This document shows positions 1-8,307 of a DNA stretch of 12,088 nucleotides, piece by piece. A program made the translations under genes and the position numbers. Under the pieces are notes generated by a model. It did not search any database. It had not been told where the DNA came from and saw only the letters and a program-made list of their open reading frames with translations. Source of the stretch: an uncultured Elusimicrobium sp. (GTDB taxonomy: Bacteria; Elusimicrobiota; Endomicrobiia; Endomicrobiales; Endomicrobiaceae); the NCBI GenBank assembly GCA_902761395.1, contig CACWKJ010000046.1:1-12088 (forward strand), written 5' to 3'. Position 1 is the first letter of the stretch, and each line of letters opens with the position of its first letter.

Positions 1-32
1 GAATTAGGAATTACTCTTACTTTAATAATCAT
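1..32 (-). CDS. 5' end of a DUF167/YggU-like gene (truncated by window edge)
   Basis: An ATG at 32-30 on the minus strand opens a frame reading MIIKVRVIPN before the window ends. It is preceded by a purine-rich AGAGAGG about nine bases upstream, a plausible ribosome binding site, and starts 34 bp after the proC stop. A start of the form 'I-K-V-R-V-I-P-N' is typical of the small DUF167/YggU family, and yggS, proC and yggU relatives are often neighbours in bacteria. Only ten codons are visible, so the family call rests mainly on context; chance coding in a short AT-rich stretch cannot be excluded. Confidence 0.45.
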   Translation of the reverse strand, partial: MIIKVRVIPN

Positions 33-66
33 TACTTTTACCTCTCTACTTATTACTTATTATATA

Positions 67-885
67 TTAAAGTTCTTCTGCTCTTTGTTTAGCTTTTTCA
101 ATAGCAGAAAAAACTACTTGTTTAAAATCGCTGTTTAAAAATTCTTCCATAGCTTTTTCGGTTGTTCCTCCCGGAGAAGTAACATTCTTTCTTAAAACGG
201 TATCATCAAGTCCGCTTTCGATAAGCATTTTTCCGGAACCGAATATTGTTTGATAAACCAATTCTTTGGCCATATCGGAAGGAATACCTAAATTTTCGGC
301 AGCCTGTCTCATAACTTCGGAGAAATAAAATACATAAGCAGGTCCCGAACCGGAAACAGCGGTGATTGCATTTATTAATTTTTCTTTTACAACAACAACT
401 CTTCCGATAACGGAGAACAAGTCCGCTATATCGTTAATATTTTCTTTTGTTGCGTTTTTCCCGCCGCAAACAGCCATAGCACCTTTTCCTACAAGTGCCG
501 GAGTGTTAGGCATAACTCTTATAAGAACGGTTTTCTTTGAAAGATATTTTTCTACAAATTCCGTCGTTATACCGGCAGCAATTGTAACAACCATTTTAGC
601 TTTCCCGATTTGTTTGCCGTATTCTTCCAATACATTTTTAAAAGTTTGCGGTTTTATAGTTAAAAAAACTATATCAGCTTTATTTAAAGCTTCACTTTTA
701 TCTTGTTGAGCGGATACCGCATATTTCTGAGCCATATATTGTAATCTGTCTCTTGAAATATCGTTACAAACAATGTTTGAAGCTTTTACTATATCATATT
801 TTACAAATCCCGATATTATGGCTTCAGCCATATTACCCGAACCGATAAAAACGACCTTTTTGTCGTAAAACTTTTTACTTATCAT
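67..885 (-). CDS. proC: Pyrroline-5-carboxylate reductase
   Basis: The 272-residue product is a cytoplasmic enzyme that reduces 1-pyrroline-5-carboxylate to proline with NAD(P)H, the last step of proline synthesis. The N-terminal Rossmann motif is visible as VFIGSGNMAEAI (about residues 12-23), and the middle carries the family stretches RVMPNTPALVGKG and AVSGSGPAYVF. The C-terminal dimerisation domain holds the P5CR signature VTSPGGTTEKAMEEF. Length matches the usual 260-280 residues. The ATG at 885 is preceded by GGGGAGAG, a good ribosome site lying inside the end of yggS, and the two genes overlap by 11 bp, so they are very probably co-transcribed and translationally coupled. Nothing looks damaged. 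Confidence 0.95.
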   Translation of the reverse strand: MISKKFYDKKVVFIGSGNMAEAIISGFVKYDIVKASNIVCNDISRDRLQYMAQKYAVSAQQDKSEALNKADIVFLTIKPQTFKNVLEEYGKQIGKAKMVVTIAAGITTEFVEKYLSKKTVLIRVMPNTPALVGKGAMAVCGGKNATKENINDIADLFSVIGRVVVVKEKLINAITAVSGSGPAYVFYFSEVMRQAAENLGIPSDMAKELVYQTIFGSGKMLIESGLDDTVLRKNVTSPGGTTEKAMEEFLNSDFKQVVFSAIEKAKQRAEEL

Positions 886-1567
886 AATTTCTCTCCCCGA
901 ATATGGCTGTTCCTACTCTTACCATATTCGAACCTTCTTGTATTGCAATTTCAAAATCATCGGACATTCCCATTGATAGAATATTGAAATTGGCATCTTT
1001 TTTCGTATTTTTTATATTTTCAAATACTTCATAAGCTAATTTAAAATATGGTCTAACCAACTCTTTATCATCAAAAAAAGGTGCTATTGTCATTATTCCG
1101 CAAACAGAAATATTCGGACAATTTAAAGCACAATAATCGTATATTTCGTAAACTTTTTCTTTTGATGCACCATACTTTGTTTCTTCGGTTGAAACTTTAA
1201 ATTCAATTAAACATTTTTGAACTTTGTTTATATCTTTCGCATGTCTGTTTATATCTTTTGCCAAATCTATGCTGTCCAAAGACTGTATCAAATCAAAATT
1301 TAATACCGCTTTCTTGGCCTTATTTGACTGCAAATGTCCTATAAAATGTTTATTTATACCGTTTAAACTGTTAGAAAGAACTTCGAATTTAGGTAATGCT
1401 TCCTGTATTTTACTTTCGGCAATATCTAAAATTCCCGTATCTATAGCCTGTTTAGCACATTCCGCAGAAAAAGTCTTAGTAACGGCAAGTAATGTTATCT
1501 TCCTGCCGTTTGATGCTTTTTCTATTCTATTTTTTATATCATTAATATTTTCAGCTATAGTATTCAC
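875..1567 (-). CDS. yggS: YggS-family pyridoxal-phosphate homeostasis protein
   Basis: This 230-residue protein belongs to the YggS/PLPBP (YBL036C) family, single-domain fold-type III PLP binders that buffer pyridoxal phosphate and affect amino-acid pools, with no known enzymatic activity. The PLP lysine is K31 in LLAVTKT. The family motifs FIGHLQSNK, SMGMSDDFEIAI and VRVGTAIFGER are present. The usual GEN-x-VQE segment is changed to AESKIQE, a modest departure. The start is taken as GTG at 1567 because the protein then begins exactly where family members do (MNTIAENINDIK); no clear Shine-Dalgarno precedes it, and the promoter lies only about 14 bp upstream. It is the first gene of a yggS-proC unit. 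Confidence 0.93.
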   Translation of the reverse strand: MNTIAENINDIKNRIEKASNGRKITLLAVTKTFSAECAKQAIDTGILDIAESKIQEALPKFEVLSNSLNGINKHFIGHLQSNKAKKAVLNFDLIQSLDSIDLAKDINRHAKDINKVQKCLIEFKVSTEETKYGASKEKVYEIYDYCALNCPNISVCGIMTIAPFFDDKELVRPYFKLAYEVFENIKNTKKDANFNILSMGMSDDFEIAIQEGSNMVRVGTAIFGERNYDK

Positions 1568-1580
1568 AATTTATCTGTGT

Positions 1581-1609
1581 ATTATACCATATTTTGTGGC
1601 AGTTGTTAA
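1581..1609 (-). promoter_or_regulatory. Sigma-70-type promoter for yggS-proC
   Basis: On the minus strand TTAACA (1609-1604) and TATAAT (1586-1581) are separated by exactly 17 bp, and the -10 box has an extended TGG immediately before it. Transcription should start near 1574, leaving about seven bases before the GTG, so the transcript is probably almost leaderless. This agrees with the lack of a Shine-Dalgarno sequence at yggS. Confidence 0.7.
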
Positions 1610-1636
1610 TAATATTACTAAATATCTACCCTTTTA

Positions 1637-1655
1637 TATAATATTTTTGTATAAT
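1637..1655 (+). promoter_or_regulatory. Candidate -10 elements for recG
   Basis: Two perfect TATAAT hexamers lie at 1637-1642 and 1650-1655. The second ends six bases before the recG ATG, so a start about seven bases downstream would fall on the ATG itself and give a leaderless mRNA. No convincing -35 box is seen at the right distance from either, and no Shine-Dalgarno is present before the ATG. The region is very AT-rich, so one of the two boxes may be chance. Confidence 0.4.
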
Positions 1656-1661
1656 ATCGGA

Positions 1662-3758
1662 ATGAACTTATCTACGGATATCAAATACATCAAAGGTATA
1701 GGTCCTAAAAGAGCTTTGGCATTATCAAAACTTTCTATAAATAATGTTGAAGATCTTATAACTTTTTTCCCGAGAACATACCAAGACAGGACCGTAATAA
1801 CGAAAATATCAAATATACTTTTCAGTCAGCATTATTGCATATTCGGTAAAATTGTAAACACTTACACAAAAAAGTTATCTATGAACTTATCCGTATTTTC
1901 CGCAGAAATAGATGACGGTTCCGGTACCATTACCGCAAATTTTTTCAGGAAAGTTAACCCTTACTCAAAATTTGATATCTTTGCAACAATAAAAAACTCT
2001 TTCAAACCAAATTCTTTTGTTTATATATATGGTATATGTGAACTGAAGTTCGGACAAAAACAAGTTTCGGTTGAAGATTACGAAACAGTAGAAAACAAAG
2101 ATTCCGTCAGTGAACAGTTTAATAAACTTGTTCCCGTTTACGATTTAACGGCGGGAATAACACAAAAAACAATTTTATCGGCACTAAAACTTGTTTTAAA
2201 CGATATGGCAAACATTTATCCCGATATAATATCAACCAACGATAAATACAAAACAAAACTTATGCCTATAAGTCAGGCAATAAAAGCAATACATTTCCCG
2301 AAAACATTGCAAGAAGCGGAACTTGCAAGGCAATCTTTTGCTTTACAGGAATTTTTGTTATTACAGATAGTTCTCAGCAAAGCTAAACAAAAAAACACGA
2401 TAAAACAAAAAACAAGCAAATATAAAATAACAAAAGAATTGTTGACTCCCTTTAAAAATCGTCTTAAATTTGAATTTACAAAAGCACAAAAGAAAGCAAT
2501 AAACGAAATTTTCAATGATATGATGAGCAAAAAAGCAATGAACAGAATGCTTATGGGTGATGTCGGTTCCGGTAAAACCGTCGTTGCTTTAAGTGCAATT
2601 CTTCTGGCCGTAGAAAACGGATATCAAGCCGCTATAGTTGCACCTACGGAAATTCTTGCAGAACAACATTACCTTACATTTAAAAATATGCTTGAAGGTT
2701 TAAATGTTAATATTGAACTTGTTACTTCTTCAAACTTAAAAACAAAAAAGAAACAAACGGAAATTTTACCTTTAATAGAAAACGGAACTACAAACATTAT
2801 TGTAGGTACACATTCGGTAATGCAGGAAAGAGTTAAATTTAAAAATTTAAGTTTAGTTATTATAGACGAGCAACACAGGTTTGGAGTTTTACAAAAAGCT
2901 TCGGCTCTTGCAAAAGGTAACAACCCCGATGTGCTTATGATGACAGCTACACCTATACCAAGAGGCCTTGCAATGACAATATACGGCGAAATGGCAGTAA
3001 GTGTACTTGACGAATTGCCGCCGAACAGAACACCTGTACAAACTTATTGTTTATCGGAAAATATTGCTTACGATTATGCTTTGGAAGAAATAGAAAAAGG
3101 CAACCAAATATATATAGTTTATCCCCTTGTAGACGAATCGGATAAAATCGAACTAAAATCCGCAACGCAAGAAGCGGAAAAATTGTCGCAAACGGTTTTC
3201 AAGAACAATAAAGTTGCATTACTGCACGGTAAGATGAAACCGAAAGAAAAAAATGATGTAATGCTGAAATTTAAAAATAAAGAATTTGATATTTTGATAT
3301 CGACAACGGTTATTGAAGTAGGTATAGATGTGCCAAATGCAACAATGATAATAATACAACATGCAGACAGATACGGACTTGCGACACTGCACCAATTAAG
3401 AGGAAGAGTGGGCAGAGGACAAAAGAAATCTTATTGTATACTTGTTTCAAGTGCGAAAGGTCAAACAGCAAAACAAAGATTGCAAATAATGACAACAACC
3501 ACCGACGGTTTTAAAATAGCTTCCGAAGATTTAAAAATGAGAGGTCCGGGAGAATTTACGGGTACTTTACAACACGGTTTTCCCGAATTTAAAGCGGGCG
3601 ATATAATAAAAGATGTAAAACTTATTGAATATGCAAAACAAGTTGCCGTTGATATTATCGCTGATGACCCGGAACTTATCGCTCCGGAACACACAAACAT
3701 AAACCATTTAATTAACACAAAATATTCTCAACTTTCAAAAATTATTCAAGTCGGATAA
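1662..3758 (+). CDS. recG: ATP-dependent DNA helicase RecG
   Basis: RecG is a monomeric double-stranded DNA translocase that reverses stalled forks and branch-migrates recombination intermediates. The 698-residue product matches the usual length of about 690. It starts with the helix-hairpin-like segment YIKGIGPKRALALSKL, followed by a wedge/OB region. Helicase motifs follow: Walker A GDVGSGKT (GSGKT at 302-306), motif II DEQH at 402-405, MTATPIPRGLAMTIYGEM, and motif VI HQLRGRVGRG at 577-586. The C-terminal RecG stretch RGPGEFTGTLQHGFPEF is present. An open frame extends upstream to 1224 across antisense yggS, but the ATG at 1662 gives the canonical N-terminus. No Shine-Dalgarno is visible. 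It converges with carB; the stop codons are 4 bp apart and no terminator is evident. Confidence 0.96.
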   Translation: MNLSTDIKYIKGIGPKRALALSKLSINNVEDLITFFPRTYQDRTVITKISNILFSQHYCIFGKIVNTYTKKLSMNLSVFSAEIDDGSGTITANFFRKVNPYSKFDIFATIKNSFKPNSFVYIYGICELKFGQKQVSVEDYETVENKDSVSEQFNKLVPVYDLTAGITQKTILSALKLVLNDMANIYPDIISTNDKYKTKLMPISQAIKAIHFPKTLQEAELARQSFALQEFLLLQIVLSKAKQKNTIKQKTSKYKITKELLTPFKNRLKFEFTKAQKKAINEIFNDMMSKKAMNRMLMGDVGSGKTVVALSAILLAVENGYQAAIVAPTEILAEQHYLTFKNMLEGLNVNIELVTSSNLKTKKKQTEILPLIENGTTNIIVGTHSVMQERVKFKNLSLVIIDEQHRFGVLQKASALAKGNNPDVLMMTATPIPRGLAMTIYGEMAVSVLDELPPNRTPVQTYCLSENIAYDYALEEIEKGNQIYIVYPLVDESDKIELKSATQEAEKLSQTVFKNNKVALLHGKMKPKEKNDVMLKFKNKEFDILISTTVIEVGIDVPNATMIIIQHADRYGLATLHQLRGRVGRGQKKSYCILVSSAKGQTAKQRLQIMTTTTDGFKIASEDLKMRGPGEFTGTLQHGFPEFKAGDIIKDVKLIEYAKQVAVDIIADDPELIAPEHTNINHLINTKYSQLSKIIQVG

Positions 3759-3762
3759 AGTT

Positions 3763-6700
3763 TTATAAACTAATACACTCTATATCTTGAAGTTTGTCGT
3801 ACTCATCGAGAGACTTTAAATATGCAATAACTTTTTCCATATTTGTAAGCAAAGAACAACCGCACTTAATTGCTGCTTTTCTTATGGTCGCATTTTCTTT
3901 TCTTTCGGATATATCAAATGTTTTATGAATATTTATTACAAAATCAACTTTACCGTCTTTTATAATATCTATGGCTTTGGGGTTTTCCGTCCAGTTAACC
4001 ATGTGAACATTATATCCCCTTGCTTTTAAATAGTTTGCTGTTCCCGTTGTTGCATATACCGGAACATTTAACTTATATAAGTTTTCCACAACTTCCATGA
4101 ATTTTATTTTATCTCTTTCTCTGCCGGAACTTACAAGAATACCTTTAACCGGTTTTTTTATTTGTGTTGCTTCAAGCGACAATATCATTGCCTGATTAAA
4201 ATCTTTACCTAAACATCCCACTTCACCCGTTGAACCCATTTCCACTCCTGTTACAGGGTCTGCACCGTCGAGTCTCTGATAACTGAACATAGATGCTTTC
4301 ATTCCCACAAAAGGAATTTCGCTTTCATCTATCATTATTTTACTTATCTTTTCGTTATTCATAACTTTGCAGGATATTTCCGCAAGGTTTTTACCCGAAA
4401 CTTTTGAAATAAAAGGGAACGACCTTGATGCTCTTGAATTACATTCTATAACTTTAACATCGTTATCTTTTGCAATAAACTGAATATTAAACGGTCCGTT
4501 AAGATTTAAACCTTTTGCAATTTTTCTGACGATATCTTTTATCGTGTTAACTGTTTTTACATAAAGTTTTTCCGGAGGAAATACGAGCGTTGCATCACCT
4601 GAATGAATACCCGCATTTTCAACATGTTCGCTTACCAACGAAATTATTACTTCCCCGTTTTTGGCAACACCGTCACATTCAACTTCTTTAGCATCAAGAA
4701 TAAACTTTGAAATTACTACAGGGTAATCGTCCGACTCTTTTCATCTCCGGCAACATTCATAAGTGTTCCCGACAACACAAAACTCGGTCTTATAAGAACA
4801 GGGTATCCTACTCTGTTAATAAACTCATCTATTTCTTTTCTTGATGTTGCCGATATCCATTCCGGTTGATCTATACCCATTTTATCGAGCAGTGCGGAAA
4901 ATTTGTTCCTGTCTTCCGCCATATCTACGGTTTTTGCACTATGTCCCAAAATTTTAACTTTAGCATCATTTAACGACGGTATAAGGTTGTTGGGATTTTG
5001 TCCGCCCATACAAGCTATAACTCCTTTCGGTTTTTCTATATCTACAATATCCAACACTCGTTCAAAAGAAAGTTCTTCAAAATACAATCTGTTGGAAGTT
5101 GAAAAGTCCGTCGATACTGTTTCAGGATTACAATTGATAATTATACTGTCTGCTCTTTTTGTTTTGAAATATTTGCTTGTCATTACCGAACACCAATCGA
5201 ATTCGCAGCTGCTGCCGATTCTGTAACTCCCGCTGCCAAGAGTTATAATACCGGAATTTTTCTTTGTTAATTCTATATCGTTATGTGTTCCGTCATAAGA
5301 TAAGTATAAATAGTTTGAACTCGTAGGATATTCGGCGGATGTTGTATCTATCTGTTTTACTACGGGAACTATATTTAATTTCTTTCTTAGTTTTCTTATT
5401 TCAAGTGAAAGTTTTTTAATTTCTTTCTGTGTATGCTTTTTGTTAGGTTCTTTTACAGTAAGGAAAAATTTAACTAACTGATAGTCGGAAAAACCGAGTT
5501 TTTTTAAATTTCTTATATACTCTTTACCTAAGTTGTTAAATGTATCGTAAACTGTTTTTGTTTTACTCTTTCTTATTAACTCAACAAGCTCGTTTTCCGT
5601 ATCGGCAAGATGTTTTACATGTGCCAAAAACCATTTTGAAATTTTTGACAGATCGGAAATTTTGTCTATGGAATAACCTCTTTTAAATGCTTCATATATT
5701 GCAAACAATCTTAAATTTGTAGGGTTGGCTATTTCGTATTCAAGTTCTTTTTTAGTTGCATTTTTAAATATGCCTGTTGTTATACCTTCATCGTTTTCAT
5801 TAACCATTCTTATGGCTTTTTGTGTTATTTCACAAAAGTTCCTTCCGATAGCCATAACTTCACCGACGGATTTCATTTGTGTTCCCAAAAGTTTTGAAAC
5901 ACCGGTAAACTTTGTTAAGTCCCATCTCGGTACTTTCAATGTCACATAATCCAACGACGGCTCATAAAATGCCGACGTTGTTTGTGTTACCGGGTTTTTA
6001 AGTTCAAGCAAATTAAATCCGGATACAACTTTTGCGGCAATGTATGCTATAGGATAACCTGTGGCTTTTGATGCAAGTGCCGACGATCTTGAAAGTCTTG
6101 CATTTATTTCTATTACATAAAATTCTTTTGTGTAAGGGCTTAATGCAAACTGAACATTACATTCTCCTATTACACCTATATTATGAACAATTTTTATTGC
6201 GGTATCTCTTAACATATTGTTTTCTATATTATCTATCGTTTGGCACGGAGCAACAACTATTGAATCGCCGGTATGTATTCCCATCGGATCAAAATTTTCC
6301 ATATTACAAATGGTTATACAATTTCCCTGCCTGTCTCTCATTACTTCATATTCTATTTCTTTCCAACCGTATAATGATTTTTCTATTAAAATTTGAGGAA
6401 CACTCATCAATGCCGCAGATGCGAGTTGTTCAAGTTTTTCTTTGTTTTCCGCAAGTCCGCTGCCGAGTCCACCCAAAGCAAATGCCGATCTTGTTATTAC
6501 CGGATATCCTATTTCTTCTGCAACTTTTAATGCTTCTTTAACGGTGGATACCGCTTTACTTGCAGGAATAGGAACATTTATTTCTTTCATTTTTGCGGCA
6601 AACAAATCTCTGTTTTCAGACATTTCAAGAGAATTTACGGATGTTCCCAAAACTTCAACTCCGTATTTTTGTAAAACTCCGCTTTTATAAAGATCTATAA

Positions 6701-7013
6701 CACAGTTAAGTGCGGTTTGTCCGCCGAAACTCGATATTATTCCTACAGGTTTTTCTTTTTCTATAACTTTTGTAACCCAAAACGGTGTTACAGGATACAG
6801 ATAAACTTTTTTATCGATATCTTTGTTTGTTTGAACGGAAGCTATGTTTGGATTTACTACTATAACTTCAAGATTTTCTTCCTGTAAAGCTTTTACGGCT
6901 TGTGAACCGGAATAATCAAATTCTCCGGCTTGACCTATAGATAATGCTCCGGAACCGAGCAGAATTACTTTTTGTTTTTTATTTCCTTTGGATTTTAAAA
7001 AATTTAGTATCAT
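3763..7013 (-). pseudogene. carB: Carbamoyl-phosphate synthase large subunit, interrupted by a frame lesion
   Basis: CarB uses ammonia delivered from CarA, bicarbonate and two ATP to make carbamoyl phosphate for pyrimidines and arginine. The 5' frame (7013 to 4716, 765 residues) holds the N-terminal carboxyphosphate half, with GSGALSIGQAGEFDYSGSQA at 20-39, GGLGSG at 181-186 and EINARLSRSSALASKA near 302. It continues into the second half with GSGSYRIGSSCEFDW near 593, and stops at 4718-4716 just after RPSFVLSGTLMNV. The rest of the second ATP-grasp domain, with SEHVENAGIHSGDA and ECNSRASRSFPF, and the C-terminal MGS-like domain continue in the -1 frame from about 4734 to 3763 (about 323 residues, no stops). 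The sequence resembles the Bacteroidetes/eukaryotic CPS branch. ATG 7013 has GGAG upstream. As written the gene cannot give full-length CarB; a recent mutation, an assembly error or frameshifting are all possible. Confidence 0.85.
4731..4742 (-). other. Frame-lesion point in carB
   Basis: In the 5' frame the minus strand reads GAA AAG AGT CGG across 4742-4731 and soon meets TAG. Protein similarity resumes in the -1 frame as TCG GAC GAT TAC (S-D-D-Y, then PVVISKF). The missing length is therefore 3n+1 bases. Comparison with the CPS family from memory suggests that about eleven residues of a helix between MNV and PVV are absent, which would fit a deletion of about 34 bp. A single lost A in the A4 run is the simpler alternative. 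Confidence 0.75.
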
Positions 7014-7036
7014 AAAAATTTTCTCCGAAAATTTTT
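7014..7036 (-). promoter_or_regulatory. Perfect hairpin over the carB ribosome binding site
   Basis: The minus strand reads AAAAATTTTC, GGA, GAAAATTTTT immediately before the carB ATG: a perfect 10-bp inverted repeat with a three-base loop. The only Shine-Dalgarno-like GGAG lies in the loop and first closing base. In RNA the stem is nearly all A-U, so it is weak, but it would place the start codon directly at the foot of the stem. Confidence 0.5.
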
Positions 7037-7068
7037 GATGTATGGATGTATGGAAGTATGGATGTATG
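7037..7068. repeat. Four tandem copies of an 8-bp repeat (GATGTATG) upstream of carB
   Basis: The plus strand has four consecutive octamers: GATGTATG, GATGTATG, GAAGTATG and GATGTATG. Only one base in 32 departs from the unit. The block lies between carA and carB, just upstream of the hairpin over the carB ribosome site. Confidence 0.85.
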
Positions 7069-7108
7069 GAAACTACAAATGACTATTTTTTTTCGTTATT
7101 GTCTTTTT

Positions 7109-7140
7109 CTATCCTTCTATACTTCTATTCCTCTATACCT
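7109..7140. repeat. Four tandem copies of an 8-bp repeat (CTATnCYT type) downstream of carA
   Basis: The plus strand has CTATCCTT, CTATACTT, CTATTCCT and CTATACCT in a row. Copies share the CTAT start and a pyrimidine-rich end. It is the second octamer block in the same carA-carB gap and is partly complementary to the first (seven bases, GAAGTAT with ATACTTC). Confidence 0.7.
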
Positions 7141-7141
7141 C

Positions 7142-7162
7142 AAAATTGCCTTTGGCAATTTT
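7142..7162 (-). promoter_or_regulatory. Hairpin at the carA stop codon
   Basis: On the minus strand AAAATTGCC and GGCAATTTT form a perfect 9-bp inverted repeat around a three-base loop, overlapping the carA TAA. Only four T follow and then GAGG, so it is a poor intrinsic terminator. A role in mRNA stability or partial attenuation between carA and carB is possible. Confidence 0.45.
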
Positions 7163-8288
7163 ATAACTTGTTTATAAATTCCGTAAGTATCCAAGCGGTA
7201 TCGTTAGGTCCGCTTGATGCTTCGGGATGAAATTGTACAGACATAAAAGGTTTTGTTTTATGCTTTATACCTTCAACACCTTTATCGTTTGCATTTTCAA
7301 ACCATAAAGACCAATCTTTCGCAATTGTTGACGGATCCACGGTATAACTATGATTTTGACTCGTCATAAATGCTTTTTGTTCCGGTATAATAAATACCGG
7401 CTGGTTATGACTTCTGTGTCCGTAAGGCATTTTCTTTATTTTTGCACCGCTTGCAAGAGATATTATTTGGTGTCCCAAACAAATACCTAAAACAGGTTTG
7501 TTACCGTTTAATAACTCTTTTACTCTTTCTACAAGGTCACCTGTATTTCTCGGGTCACCCGGTCCGTTACTTATAAGCCAACCGTCCGCTTCAACAGTTG
7601 AAAAATCAGTATCCCAAGGTACCAACTCAATTTGACAACCTCTGTCTACAAGCATTCTCAATATATTCCATTTTACACCGCAATCCACAACGGCAACTTT
7701 TTTCCTGCCTGTTCCGAACACCTTTCTTTCTTTTGCAGATACCGTCGGCATAAGATTAAATTTTGAAGGATCTATATATTCATCTTTTTTAAAATTTTCT
7801 ATGAAAGGAAATTTTCTTATTGTATTTTCTTTTTTACATCCTTCCGGAACTATCCATCCGAAAAGGTTTCTTGTGTTTCTTATTGTTTGAACCAAATACC
7901 TTGTATCTATACCGGCAATTCCCGGAACTTTTTGTTCTATCATCCATTGTTCAAGAGGTATCATACTTCCGTAATGGTAACTTTCGTCGAATATTTCGGA
8001 AACTATAATACCTTGAGTTTTTATGGATGAACTTTCATGACCGAGAGCCGTTAAAAAATCGTCGTTTGTTAATTTAGGAACTCCGTAATTTCCTATAAGG
8101 CAAAAACTAAAAACAAGAATTTGGCCTATATAAGACGGATCCGACATTGATTCGCTGTAGCCGAGCATTCCGGTATTAAAAACCATTTCCCCGCTTACAG
8201 CGGCATCATAACCGATAAGTTTACCTTCAAACTTCATCCCGTTTGAAAGTTCCAGTACCGCCTTTTTCCTTTTTAAACTGTTTATCAT
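7161..8288 (-). CDS. carA: Carbamoyl-phosphate synthase small (glutaminase) subunit
   Basis: CarA hydrolyses glutamine and channels the ammonia to CarB. The 375-residue product has the N-terminal CPSase_sm domain (FNTGMLGYSESMSDPSYIGQ) and a C-terminal class I amidotransferase domain with nucleophile C270 in LGICLGHQ and the His/Glu pair at H354 and E356 in VQFHPEASSGPNDT. YGHRSHNQPV and SNGPGDP are also intact, so it looks catalytically competent. The motif wording resembles Bacteroidetes and eukaryotic CPS rather than E. coli. The ATG at 8288 is chosen because GGAG sits about eight bases upstream and the protein then starts as family members do; an in-frame TTG at 8303 would add five residues. 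It starts 19 bases after the ANTAR stop and is clearly in that operon. Confidence 0.95.
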   Translation of the reverse strand: MINSLKRKKAVLELSNGMKFEGKLIGYDAAVSGEMVFNTGMLGYSESMSDPSYIGQILVFSFCLIGNYGVPKLTNDDFLTALGHESSSIKTQGIIVSEIFDESYHYGSMIPLEQWMIEQKVPGIAGIDTRYLVQTIRNTRNLFGWIVPEGCKKENTIRKFPFIENFKKDEYIDPSKFNLMPTVSAKERKVFGTGRKKVAVVDCGVKWNILRMLVDRGCQIELVPWDTDFSTVEADGWLISNGPGDPRNTGDLVERVKELLNGNKPVLGICLGHQIISLASGAKIKKMPYGHRSHNQPVFIIPEQKAFMTSQNHSYTVDPSTIAKDWSLWFENANDKGVEGIKHKTKPFMSVQFHPEASSGPNDTAWILTEFINKL

Positions 8289-8291
8289 AAA

Positions 8292-8304
8292 ATTGCTCCG
8301 CAAT
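8292..8304 (-). promoter_or_regulatory. Small hairpin holding the carA ribosome binding site
   Basis: The minus strand reads ATTGC, GGA, GCAAT: a 5-bp inverted repeat with the GGA of the Shine-Dalgarno in its triloop. The arrangement repeats what is seen before carB (7014-7036), although this stem is short and may be chance. Confidence 0.35.
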
Positions 8305-8307
8305 ACA

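Noticed and set aside
1224..1661. Long N-terminal extension of RecG
   Set aside because: The open frame is antisense to yggS and crosses both promoters; its sequence is hydrophobic noise unlike RecG.
3759..3762. Bidirectional terminator between recG and carB
   Set aside because: The stop codons are only 4 bp apart and no stable stem with a T-run is visible around 3720-3800 on either strand.
4716..4742. Programmed -1 ribosomal frameshifting in carB
   Set aside because: The shift direction is -1 and an AAAAG run exists, but there is no full slippery heptamer in the right phase. The join also seems to lack about eleven family residues, which a programmed shift would not explain.
7037..7140. 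CRISPR-like array
   Set aside because: Units are 8 bp with no spacers and no cas genes nearby; these are simple tandem repeats.
8289..8303. carA starting at TTG 8303
   Set aside because: The ATG at 8288 has GGAG at proper spacing and gives the normal family N-terminus.
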